Positions 12,521 through 24,000 of a DNA stretch of 64,000 nucleotides are shown in pieces; position 1 is the stretch's first letter; each line of letters starts with the position of its first letter. This DNA is from Telopea speciosissima (taxonomy: Eukaryota; Streptophyta; Magnoliopsida; Proteales; Proteaceae). The notes under the pieces were generated by a model, which saw only the letters and a list, made by a program, of their open reading frames with translations, was not told where the DNA came from and made no database searches. The stretch lies in contig NC_057924.1 of the NCBI RefSeq assembly GCF_018873765.1, positions 5,456,001-5,520,000 on the forward strand. Direction: 5' to 3'. The position numbers and the translations under genes were made by a program.

Positions 12521-14479
12521 GGTGATCCTTTTCCACAGCCTCTCACATTCTAATTGTGTGGAATTCACATTGACACTCTCTCCGCCATAATCATATAAAC
12601 TCATTATTAACAAAATAATTTCCCATGATGTGATTGGTGTGAAGTGGGCTATACTGGAGGTTTGAGAACTCTCTCCTTTAAAAAAACAAAAAGCTTTTAA
12701 CCCCACATTTTTTCTTTCCCTCCATTTGGTTGAGTAGTTGGCGGTAATGGAGGCTTCAAAATTCAAACATTATGGGATGAGTGAGAGAATTACGCGGGCA
12801 AAGATTCAAAATATAGTTATCTGTTTAATTTGATTGATTTCTAGTTGTTGCTGCCTGCTTCGTTCTACACCTAACAGTCAATGTAACTCTCCATGGACCT
12901 AAACTAAAATTTAGTTAGAAACCCTCCTTCGCTGGTGTTGGACACAGTTGAATTCTTGTTGGATATACAGTTAGTCCAATTCCAACCCGTACCTACCCAT
13001 TCTCTGGTCTCTAAAATTACAACATAGTTCTCACCAGATTCTTGGGAGAGATAGAGAGAGCTATGGCAATTCGAGATGGGATCCCATTCTTGTACGTTTC
13101 AGATGCGCGCATATGGAATCCATCATATGGGACTCACTTGAGTGGATTCTATGTGTACGCCTTTGAGCGTACAAGACCCATTCTCATACGAGAATGGCAG
13201 CTGAACTCTAGCAATTCTCTGCTCAACCTAGAGGTGTCAAACGGTTGGTTTGGTCTGGTTTGATCAGTCTGGATCAGTTTTTCATGTACCGGTTCAAGCC
13301 ATAATTGAGTCATTAAGAAGATATTTGGTTTCAGTTCCGTGTCCTTTTAATAGGTTGGCTCAAGACTCCTAATGGTCTGTTTTTGGGTTGTTATTGGTTC
13401 GGTTTACTATATATATACTATAAAAAAAATTTAATGTTTTATCAACTTCTCATTTTTTCTGGGTTTGGATTTTGGTTTGATCGGTCTAATCGACACTATT
13501 GATTCAATATCGTTTTTGAAAACCGTATAGATACTTGAATATTTCTTTGGGGCGCCGGCATGTGCCTAGGTGCAGGCTGCACTGCGGCATAAAGAACCTT
13601 CTCTCTTTTATCATATTTGTTAAGCACCAGGCTGAATAGAATTTTTTATTCAAAAAATACTAATAAAAATTAATAAATTTGACAAAAGTGATGGTTTTTT
13701 TTATGTAATCACACAAATCACACATCAATCCTAAAAGATTAACCAATTTTTGGGACCACGAAATGACGGATATGCACAACATATACCTGATGTGGACAAC
13801 GATATTTACTGATGAATGCATGGGCAGTCGGTCTCATTACGGTTAATCCACCGACCACCAGCCATTTTAAAAGGGTTAGGTTGAGGCATAAGCTGCCGAC
13901 CTGATGTGCTAACCCCACACTAAGCCTGACCCAAACCTGCTCAGTCGACCGACCAGTTGTTCACATAAGTCTAAAGTCTAAATTGAATAAAATAATTAAA
14001 AGATATGGTTTCCCACGCCGACAATGTGGGGTAATCTTTTCAATAATATGCACATATGATCAGAAAGGAGAGAGAGAGTAACATGGTTAGGACTTAGGAT
14101 AGATGAGGGTGTAAGATAGCATCTCCACACTACCGATAGAAGATCTTTTTCTGAGGGTTTTCCACAGTGACAGTGTGGGGGAAATCTCCTACCCTACATC
14201 AATCATAATGTTGAAAATGATTTTATCTTGATGGGCTGATGTTCTCTGTGTCACAGCATAGCCTGCATCAAGACACATGGGTTTGCCATTCAGGGGTAGG
14301 GTGATCATTTTGCCTACCCCATGTGTCTAGGCGCAACCTACGCCGCCAACACAAAAAACATTTGGCCTATTTTGTAGGGCACTCACACGATCAGAGGGAA
14401 GAATATGAGAGGACATAAAACTACAAAACCCACATGGGTCAGAAAATGAGAGGACATAAGAAAGCATTCCTACATTGTT

Positions 14480-15010
14480 TTTTTTTTTATTTTTTTGATG
14501 AAAGAGAGAAATATTTATATTAAGAAGTAAAAGATGTACAACTATCGTCTAGCCAAGTTACATTAGTAAGAAAAGTTTGTTGAGCTAGGGATTTAAGCCA
14601 AGAAAAGAGAGAGAGGTCAGGTATATGTTTAAACAAGATGCCTGATGAACGATCCAAAATCTGCAAAAAATATTCTAGAACTTCTAACGGTCAACGAGAA
14701 AGGGATGGAGTTGGAAGAAGTCCAGGTAGCACCTTGTTAGAGTACCAAACTTCTTTCAGCTTCAAATCTCTCGATTTAGCCAGATCAAAACCATTGAGAA
14801 TAGCTAACAATTTTGGTTCCAACTCATGTTGACTTTTAACTCTTCTTGCATTTGACAAAATGAAATTCCCATCTAACAAGATGCCAAGAGTCCATCCAGA
14901 ACAGTCTATGTCCGTGGGATCAAGCCCTACGCAAACCAAAACAGGAAAGTCCAAAGTAGGTAAATGAAGCTTAAAATGATCACTTATATCCTGATTATTA
15001 GACAATACAA
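14480..15010 (-). mobile_element. 5'-truncated L1-like LINE with RNase H-like tail
   Basis: A 15-base direct repeat, CATTCCTACATTGTT, lies at 14465-14479 and again at 15011-15025. Between them a T run on the left (the A tail of a minus-strand insertion) is followed by a minus-strand open frame (14691-15005). Its text SGWTLGILLDGNFILSNARR and HELEPKLLAILNGFDLAKSR resembles the RNase H-like domain (RVT_3) at the 3' end of plant LINEs. Only the 3' ~530 bp was inserted, as is usual for LINE retrotransposition. Confidence 0.8.
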
Positions 15011-15179
15011 CATTCCTACATTGTTGGTAAAAAAAATACTTTTGCCAATAATCAAAGATAAGGCTTATTTGTTGTTAGTTTATATTCTAAATTGTATGCA
15101 GCCGTCCAATTCTAAGTGTGCTCAGTAGTTGTGGAAGTGGTAGAAGGATATCTTATGCACAAAGGGTTGTGACCATCTT

Positions 15180-15560
15180 TATCAGTGTTGGCCAATATTG
15201 ATATGGATCGGTCAAAAATATTAATAAAATAGTAAAAATCACTACAAATCAGTCAAAATCCCCAAAATACTGGTCAGAAAACCCCCCAAAATAACAAGCA
15301 TCGAATCGAATTGGTCAATCCAACCAAGTTGACCGATCCAAGAATACTTTGTCGGATCGATCAAATCTCGATCGATACCAATCCAATCTGATGCCAGATT
15401 ACGAACCATGTTTGGAATCGGGCCACATCAGGTTGTTACCAGACGTTAATTTGATCCACTTTTTTGCCGATATTGATATCGATATCATATCATTATCAGT
15501 CTCTGTACAATATCGATACGAATCGACCGAAATCCCATGATACCAAAATTTAGAACCATG
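15180..15560. repeat. Degenerate TATCGAT/GGTCAA-rich repeat block
   Basis: Many ATCGATA, GATCGGTC and TTGGTCAA words in both orientations, ending in text like AATTTAGAACCATG. Related in style to 12300-12520. No coding content. Confidence 0.35.
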
Positions 15561-16199
15561 ATTGTGACATTTGAGATTTAAAATTCCCAATCAACCCCTT
15601 AAAGCATGGGTGAACAACAAGAAACCTATGGTGAGCACTTGGATATGTGAAGTATATTCGTTATAACATAAGAGTCTGTTTTTTGATAAACTTGATTATA
15701 ATATGTCAGTTTCTATATTAATAAATGCCTTTTCAACTTTAAACGTTTAAAGTGGGGTCATGGGCTGGGGTCAGATTACAAGGATTTGCTAAATGAGATT
15801 TGTCGTCACGCTTTGTTTAGTAGAGACTAGAGACAGAGTTGGAGATTCTTGATGCTTATCTAACGAGGCCACAAGGGAAGTTAAATATAAACGACAATTG
15901 TACTTAAGGCCCACAGTGAGACACCTCAAGCAATTGCATCACAGCAATTTAGACCATAGTTTCCTATCCTATTTACGTGATTAGCAATACGCCAAATAAT
16001 TTGTAAACATTAAGGCTCCCTTTGTTAGACTTGGGGGAGGGGAATCGTTGTTCTCTCCAATTCGCTGTCCCCTCCAATTCCTCCAAATCCTCATATGGGG
16101 GTGGAAATGATCATCCAACCCCTTGCCCGAAAACACTATCCAAGGTGGGGTTCACTCCCCCCCTATTGGACGAATTGGAGGTGATAATTATTCTAGGGG

Positions 16200-16702
16200 A
16201 GGATCATATGTCAATTGGTTCAGTGTCGATTATTCGGTTCAATTTAAGAAACAAAATGTAGAAATCAAAACCGAATCGATAATAGGAATACATTTTTAGA
16301 ACCGAATCGAATTGATTCGATTCGATTCGATTTTGTATTTAGCTTCGTAGTGGATTTTAATTTGGTCTCATATTGGATTTAGCTCAAATTTTAAATGTTT
16401 GGGTCATCTTTTTTACATTTTCACCAATAAAATAACATTTATTTGATAGGATCATAGTGCATCAAACTGTTCCCAAACACTAAAATGGAAAAGAAGTTAT
16501 CATTAACATTTGATTCAAAAAATATTATTTTACATGGTTTGATTTGGTTCGGTTTAACAGTTTTAGGCATGAATCAAAACCGACCGAACCTAGAAAAGAT
16601 TCCAATTGTGGAAACCAAAACTGAACCACTTTGCTTCGGTTTGATTTTAAACGTCGGATTTGAGTTTAGGTTTTCATCTTCAGTTCTAAATTGACACCCT
16701 TA
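16200..16702. mobile_element. Probable hAT-like remnant ending in TTGACACCCT
   Basis: The right end TTGACACCCTTAG resembles the right end of the well-defined element at 19604-20300. The left end (GTCAATTGGTTCAGTGTCG) is less certain. The interior is full of GGTTCGGTT/AACCGAATC words. A similar left end, GGTGTCAAACGG, occurs near 13235 and a similar right end, TTTGACACCCTC, near 44500. Target duplications were not found. Confidence 0.4.
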
Positions 16703-17289
16703 GGAGGATGAGGTGGGAATACACTTTAGTGAGTTGGGGAATAAAGATGGGATTTTTTACTTTTCTCAAGAATAGTAACCAAAATCATTCGTTGTGGAAC
16801 TTTAGATAAGATAGGGGTGGGATTTTCAGGTGTCATGTCAGCAGACATAGCATTTAATATTGCTCCCTGAGCATTTATTAATTCACCTTCCCAGGTTAAA
16901 ACAAACAAAATTGGGGTGAGATTTTGACGTGCCACATCAACACTTTCCTACCCTACCTAAGTCCCTGCCAAACAAATGGAGCTTAAACAAAAAACTTATG
17001 GACCGAAGTTTCACTTCACCCATAAGAAATGAGGTCGATATCATGGGATTATATTAGGAAATGTAGATTTTATATTGCCATTACATAGTACTAATATTTG
17101 TTTCAGTTTCAATGGTTTTCTAAATGGTTCACCATCGGTTTAAACAGTTTGGTTCGATTTAAACCATTTAACTAAACGGTCTAAATTTTAAAACAAAACA
17201 AAACAAAACCATTTATTAAATGGTTTCACGGTTTCGGTGTAAATAGCTCGATCGGTTTTGGTATGATTTTTACAACGATCTCTTTCCTA

Positions 17290-17725
17290 TAAAAGGGGGG
17301 GGGGGGGAATGCTACCTGACCATGTGGCCCAAATGGCTCTTACTCCTAAACACAAAAGTACGCAAAAGTACTGCACTGCCCCCATGGAAAAGTGAAATTC
17401 CCGCCCAAGACGATGCTTGCATGTGCACACGTGCAGGCTTTAGAGGCCCAGACAACGATCTCTTTCCCATATAAAAATTATTGTGAGGGAACGTAGAGTA
17501 CCCTAACGACTTAGAGAACCCTTGCTCTAAAATCTTTTGAGGAAAAAGAACCCTGCAAGGCAGCTTGGCTCGTGTGCCCAAACACAAAGGGGTGCAAAAT
17601 GACTGCCCTAACCCCATGAAAGGTAGAAATCCCAACCCGTTGATGTTTTCGTGCATGCTCCCATTGGCTCCCGCGCTAGTGCCGGGGCCACACTGCCTTT
17701 CAGAGAACCCTCTCCCAATATTTGA
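17290..17725. repeat. Two adjacent copies of dispersed repeat family R2
   Basis: Copies at about 17290-17475 and 17500-17725 share the words CCCAAACACAAA, GCAAAATGACTGCCC, CCCATGAAA, a CGTGCATGCTCCCATTGGC-type block and a CTCTTTCCCAT / CCTCTCCCAAT end. They lie in the same orientation about 40 bp apart. Confidence 0.5.
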
Positions 17726-18731
17726 TTTCTTAATATTAGGGATAAAAATCTGATATATTTAATTAAAGAGAGATAGTTTTCTGAGCATGATAGAACCAAT
17801 GGATTGTAGCAAAATGGTATCCACCATAAGAGGGCAAAAATGTCATTTCATGTGAAGAAAGAGAGATAGTTTCATAAGTGCAAGCATGCCCTACCCTAGC
17901 GGCTCAAAGAACCTTTCATTTTAAAGGTAAAAGGTTTTTTTCCATGGGTGCAACAAAAATACACCAATCAAAGCTCGTAAATGTTTTACCTCTTTATAGT
18001 AACATCTACCCCTCTAGTGACCAAGTTGATAATACATCACTATTCTCAATCCCCTATGGACATCATTTGAACACCATGATCAAGAATGAGTGTGGGAAAC
18101 ATTTTCATCAAAAAGTTGCGACATGTGCGTTCAATGAGTGAATTTAATCCCACATCGAATGTATGAGCGTGATGTGTGTTGTGTACATCCACCCTTCCTC
18201 GGTCTTAAAAGTCCTTCCTTTGAGATCCTTTTGTAAGGAAAGGATAACCACGTAAAACACATGATAAAAAACTGTAAGGATGCTTCCATAAAAAAAAAAA
18301 CAAAAACAAAAAAAAAACTGTAAGGATGCAAGTGGAAATGTGGGGCTTAACTTGAAAGTCTAAACTTTTGAGATTTGGAATTGAAGCCTAAACTGCTTCG
18401 TGTTGTGCAAAGCCCACAAATTTATAAATCAGAATTGGATTGAGTGAATACATGGATACGCGAATCTAGGATTTGGTCAAGCAGTTGACACTACTCTCTT
18501 TGGAGGATTCTCAACGACTTGATCAATTAATCAAGTCTCCTTAATGGCATTTAAGTCACATAATTACTATGTATTAATTTTATTACTTTTAGGGACATCA
18601 GTCTTGGACTAAGGGTTGGGAGTTGGGACCACTGGTCGTAATGGTGTTTGGGGTATGTTGGTTTCGAATTTCAAGACCCTTCCGCCCCTATTGTTTATTG
18701 TAAGTTAGGTCATTTTTTCATATATATATAT

Positions 18732-18900
18732 GGGAAGTAGTTTTCTGTCCGGGAGTGTGGCCTACGCCAGCACTCCCATGTGTCTATCTCTCTCCTCCTA
18801 AAAACAAGGGGGCAAAAGTGTCTTTTCATATGGGGAGGAGAGAGATAGACTCATGGGAGTGCTGGCGTAGGCCACACTCCCAGACAGAGAACTTTCTCCC
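18732..18900. mobile_element. Foldback MITE family F1, copy b
   Basis: A 169-bp near-perfect palindrome: GGGAGTGTGGCCTACGCCAG ... CTGGCGTAGGCCACACTCCC, with termini GGGAAGTAG and CTTTCTCCC. The arms are about 75 bp with very few mismatches, so the copy is probably young. Flanked on both sides by TATATATA. Confidence 0.9.
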
Positions 18901-18912
18901 TACATATATATA

Positions 18913-19081
18913 GGGAATCAGTTTTTTGTACGAGAGTGTGGCCTACGCCAGCACTCCCATGTGTCTATCTCTCTCCTCCTTAAAACAAGGGGGCATAAGT
19001 GTCTTTTCACATGGGGAGGAGAGAGATAGACTCATGGGAGTGCTGGCGTAGGCCACACTCCCAGACAGATAACTTTTTCCC
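18913..19081. mobile_element. Foldback MITE family F1, copy c
   Basis: Another 169-bp copy, separated from copy b by only a 12-base TACATATATATA spacer and in matching layout. The arms are almost identical to those of copy b. Confidence 0.9.
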
Positions 19082-19096
19082 ATATATATATAAAGA

Positions 19097-19268
19097 GGGA
19101 AAGTTTTATGTGCAGGAGTGTGGCCTATGTCAGCACTCCCATGAGTCTATTTCTTTCCACCCCATTTGAAAAGACATCTCTACCCCCTTGTTTTGAGGAG
19201 AGAGATAGAAATATGGGACTATGGGAGTGTTGGGGTGGGCCACACTTCCGGACAGAAAACTACTTCAC
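19097..19268. mobile_element. Foldback MITE family F1, copy d
   Basis: A third member of the cluster, 15 bases after copy c (ATATATATATAAAGA spacer). It is more diverged than b and c, especially in the right arm. Confidence 0.85.
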
Positions 19269-19603
19269 ATCTATAAAATATTGAAAATAATGATTTTTAT
19301 CAATATTTTTTCCTTCGATTTTTATCTGTTTTGATCGGTCCATTCAGTCAGTCCAATTTGATTTTGGTTTCTACTGTTCCATAAAACTAAAATTGAAATC
19401 AAATCAATAAGGGCTCATTCAACCCAATTCGAGTTGAATTGCTCGTTTTTTTCAATCTAATCCATTCGTACAGGAAATTGATATCCCTATACCCTTCACA
19501 GCCGTTCAGATAGAACATTCCCACAGAATAGATTTCATCTGAAGAGCTGTGAGTTGTTCATGTACGCGCGTATGTGAACATTCCCTGCACTCAACATATG
19601 GAT

Positions 19604-20300
19604 AAGGGTGTCAATCCGGTACGGTACTGGTATTCGGTACGGCACAAAAGTCTTATACCCCATACCAGTCCCGTACCATACCATACCGGATAAATGGTGA
19701 ATTTTCCATACCGATACCGTACTGACTCGGTAAGGTTTTTATGCGATACCATATTTGCTATGGTATTCGATATTGTACCTATATATGCTATTCAATATGT
19801 TATATTTTATATATAAATTAATAAAATTAGGGAATATGAAATAGATTATATTTAATATGTTATATTGTATATATAAATTATTATATGGGAGAAAGATCTC
19901 TGTCGGAGAGTGTGGCCTATGCCAACACTCCCATGAGTTTATCTCTCTCATTTCCATTTGAAAAGACACATCTACCCCCTTATTTTGAGGAGGAGATAGA
20001 TAGACACATGGGAGTACTGGCATAGGCCACACTCCTGGACAGAAAACTACTTCCCTTATTATATATATAAAATACATATATACTTGTATATATAGACATA
20101 CAATTATATGTATATAGCTTTTAATTTGGTACAGCCGGTATTGGGTAAAACTGTATAGTATTAGTATGTACCAACGGTTTTAACCTTCATACCGATACCA
20201 GATTTCTATGCCGGTACCATATCAAATTGTATTCGATATGATAAAACAGTATGGTTTCGGTTCCGGTATACGGTTTGGGTACTGGATTGACACCCTTTTG
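19604..20300. mobile_element. hAT-like non-autonomous element with 8-bp target duplication
   Basis: ATATGGAT is present immediately outside both ends (19596-19603 and 20301-20308), the 8-bp duplication typical of hAT elements. The termini are inverted: AAGGGTGTCAATCCGGTAC on the left and GTACTGGATTGACACCCTT on the right. The interior is rich in GGTACGGTA/TACCGTACC words. No transposase is present. The element contains a nested F1 foldback MITE (19887-20055). Confidence 0.85.
19887..20055. mobile_element. Foldback MITE family F1, copy e, nested in the hAT-like element
   Basis: A 169-bp palindrome with arms GAGTGTGGCCTATGCCAACA / GGCATAGGCCACACTC inserted in a TTATATA stretch inside 19604-20300. 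It therefore arrived after that element. Confidence 0.88.
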
Positions 20301-20489
20301 ATATGGATCTTCTGTTTTGCGAAATAATACTATGCCTCCTCAGTCCTCCCTAGTCCCTCCCTCCTGCACTCTTATTCTTTCTGTTTTTTGGCAAATTTTT
20401 TTTTGTTTTTTTCACGACCGTGCAAATGAATGATCATGCAATAGGCTATCTAATGGGAACAATCGGTTGGTCGAAATGACCAAAGCCCC

Positions 20490-21078
20490 TTATTAGAAGC
20501 ATCCATACGTGGGAGATTCTATTCCACGCGTGCAGCGTGCCAGACGCCGATCCCCTACATTTGCATACCACACAAAGACATTCAAATGACGTCACCACGG
20601 TCTCTGACGCGCGTTGAGCATTTGAGCTACAAGCTCAGACTTTACAGTGAAGAAGTGTGGAAGTCCACCACTTCCCGTGAAAGATAGTGGTAAACCTGTA
20701 TATTCAGACATAGCTAAGGGCATAATAGGATCGAACTGTTATTTGCTTTTTCTTTCTCTGTCTTCTTCCCTCTCTTTTCTTACACTCCCACCGGCACACC
20801 TTCACAGACAGACAGGGGGCCCTAAAGTTTGGAAGCTTAGGTGGGAGACTCCGGAGGAGCCGAGAGGTGAATTACGTCTCTTTCCAAGACCGTCTGGTAT
20901 ACTGATCTCTTCCCTCTCTTTATCTTTCTCTTTGGATTCGTTCTTCTTCTCTTTGTACTTAGTCCCTATGGTGATTTTCACTCTATTCTTGGATTCTGAG
21001 CTTTCCTTTTCGTTTTTTTTGAGTTTTGCAGAGCTTCGTTTCGTTTAACGAAGCTAAACGAAGCTCAGAGAAGGTAAT
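20490..21078 (+). promoter_or_regulatory. Promoter and pyrimidine-rich leader of the TOM-like gene
   Basis: This stretch is duplicated upstream of the truncated copy (about 33410-33831), so it marks the region moved together with the gene. It contains the palindromic bZIP-type site TGACGTCA at 20587-20594, conserved in the other copy at 33524-33531. A CT-rich leader (about 20740-20990) precedes the ATG. No TATA box could be fixed. Confidence 0.55.
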
Positions 21079-24000
21079 ATGACGAGAATGTTTCTAAATA
21101 TGGCCCCTACGAAGCTTCGTGCCTTGTCTTCTAATTGGTGGGATGAGATCAACGAGTCTACTCGCTGGCAGGATGGAATCTTCTTCTCTCTCTGCGCTAC
21201 TTATGCCCTCGTCTCCGCCGTTGCTCTGGTCTGCTTGCTTATCTCTCTTTCTCTCTCCCTCTATGGCCGATTTGATTGAATTAGTTTTGGTTTGTGATGA
21301 AGGTTCGATCCTCTTTTTGTACTGTTTCTGTGATCGGGGATTGTTGGCTGTTGCATACAGTGTAATTGTTTGGAGGAATTTTTTGCTGATCATCATTTTC
21401 AGCTTTCTTTTGTCGAAAATGAGATTCCGGACTTCCGGTTCTGGATTTTGTACATGACATGGAAGTTAGATTAGGAATAATGTGGTTGTTAAAGTTCGAA
21501 TCTTTTTCTTCTGATGCTTCAAGTCCTTGACTGCTGGAATAGTGGAGCTTTTTGGGTTTCTAGTTATATTTGAGTGGTTGCCACTGGTTACCCTGGCTTT
21601 CTCACGATCTTGTCTTTTTTTTTGTTGCTAATGTTTTGCAGATTCAATTAATTAGGATTGAACTGCGAGTGCCGGAGTATGGTTGGACTACACAGAAGGT
21701 TTTTCATCTTATGAACTTCATTGTAAACGGAGGTGACTTTAAATGCCTTGATCGTCGTTGTATCAGTTTGAAATTTATTTCTTTCCCCTAATTCTGTGTT
21801 TACATATTGCAGTGCGTGCACTTGTTTTTGGATTTCACAAGCAAGTGTTTGTTTTATCCCCAAAGGTTAGTTTATTCTTTTAGATGTTATTTTTCTCATT
21901 TGTAGTTTACTGTGTTTTCCCCGTCATTTTGATTGATTCAACACATTTCAAAGACTTCTACATTTTTACTGCATTCTATTTTGGGTTCTCTTTTGGGCAA
22001 TGAGTCCTTGATTCAATTAAAAAATCAGTCTAAGCCCAACATACCTTGTTTGAGATGCCACATTTTACGCTCAAGACAAGATATGCAGACAGAGGTGTAA
22101 AACAGCATGCTCTATTAGTCAATTCCACCATTGATGAATGAGGAGTTCTATAGGAGGAAGAAGAGAGAAAATCACTAGAGCAATCAAGAGTATGTGCTCT
22201 GAAATACCATAGGAAGGTCAAAACCCAAAAGACAAAGAAACATATGTTTATCTCAGTAATTTTGCCTTATCAAAAAAAATGATTAGATTGTATGCATAAA
22301 CATGGCATCGAATTTCAGACTATGATGTAACTGCAGTTTAAGTAATTGTGGCCTATGGTCAGTCAGGCTCATTTTAGAATTATGTCGACTATCACAAGTA
22401 TAGTATTTTCTATTAATAAATGAAGTTTAGATGAGCAACTTATCATTGTAGTTAATTGTTTTCGTTTGCCAAAATAATTAAGCGTTGACTAGAAAATGCT
22501 TAGGTGACAAAAAATAAATAATAGGCGAAAGTTTCTATGGACAAGTAGACTAGCACACATAGGTGTAGCTCTTGAAGAGGAGTATGGTTCAGCCATGTGG
22601 ATGGCTGATATGGGCAATTTGGCATAGACAAACACACCTAGAGTTGGCTATTTGTAAAATGCCATGGCCCGTATCAACTTATGACTCACCATCAGCGGAT
22701 TGTTTCTCCCCTTGTATTTCAACCATCAAAGCAGGGAGGGCTGGTGTGGCAAATCTAACCATTGGATAACTAGGGGGTCATATATAAATGAAATTTTGAT
22801 TTTTCACCATGTATTGAACTTTTCCCCTGGCATTCTTATCTTGACCAAATTTGACCTATTGACTGCCACATGATTTAGTGTTTTTGGGCTGAAACTAAAC
22901 AAATGAATCGAGGGTGATGCATACAACATGTCCCCAAAATCTGAGCACTAACTAAGCCACCATGTGGTAGGAAAAAAAAAAGCAACCAATGATGTCGTCA
23001 TAAAGATATTACCCACTAGACATGCTCATCTATTTTATCTCTTCCACAGCAAGTGTGGATTCAATTTTTATTTGTTAGTGCTTTGCTGAGTCCAGCATCT
23101 AGTGTCCATGTTGGATTTTGATACCTGCACCCATATCAATGTGACATATATATCTGTACATAGTCTTTTGATATATTTTTTTTGTTAATTTATTAGATAC
23201 TCTAAAGTTATTGGTTAAAGTGGCTCATAATTTATAGTTATTAATAATTGGTTGAATTTGGAACAACACCTTCTGAAGTTAATTATATTGAGCTTGAATG
23301 CATGATCCACAAAAATGGTCATAATTTCAAATAATGTCAGATGAAAATTTTCATTTGAGCATAATGTGTCCATAGTTAAATGTGTTGGTAATGAAAGTGT
23401 TGTTGTTCCGTACTCAGAGTATGATGTATGCCTGACTCAGCTGATTTTTTTGCCATTAACTTACGTTGGAAAACGCAGATTTCACAATGTGGTGTTTTTC
23501 ATTCCTGGCCATTAATAAGGGCCATTGATTTCCAGCTATTGCCAATCAAATGGAACTGGCTATGAAATAATCTGACTTTTATTGAATATTGATCAAATTA
23601 CTACATATGTTGAATTTTAGTGGCTTAATGGAGAATGTTGTTTTGTGTTAAGTAGCATTTATAGTCCCAAGACCTCTTGTATTGATGAGGGATAGTTGTT
23701 TCTTGGAGCAGGTCATCACTTCTGTGTTGTTGGATCTTCCCGGTCTTTTGTTCTTCTCAACATACACCCTACTTGTCCTATTTTGGGCAGAGATTTATCA
23801 TCAGGCAAGTGGAAATACTTTAGATTCTTATTTACATTTGAGCTGATAGCCTTTTGCTATCACACAGGGATCAAACCTCTCAAGTAAGGTTCTAAGTCGG
23901 TTCCACTATGAATTTTGCTCCCCATGAGACGAGAAGAGTATTTAGTGAAAGATTACAGAAATCCAAGGAATCTTGTAAGAACCAAGGGTGTCTGGAACCA

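Larger units (their letters stand above)
8935..20490. other. Repeat-rich intergenic region between the transporter and TOM-like genes
   Basis: No host gene is recognisable. The stretch holds the transporter 3' trailer (to about 9300), homopolymer runs, a small MITE near 10 kb, six or more copies of two short repeat families, a 5'-truncated LINE (14480-15010), degenerate ATCGATAT-type repeats (12300-12500, 15180-15560) and a hAT-like element with a nested MITE (19604-20300). Open frames here, such as 12383-12766 on the minus strand, lie inside repeats and have no recognisable domain. Confidence 0.7.

Noticed and set aside
12383-12766. 127-codon minus-strand frame
   Set aside because: Lies within degenerate repeat text, has no domain, and no splice or promoter context.
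18732-19268. CRISPR-like array of regularly spaced repeats
   Set aside because: The three units are self-complementary transposons with TA spacers in a plant genome. There are no cas genes and the repeat length is wrong.
20647-21048. 133-codon plus-strand frame before the TOM-like gene
   Set aside because: It is the pyrimidine-rich leader (poly Ser/Leu/Phe translation) and ends just before the conserved ATG. The equivalent frame in the copy is not conserved.
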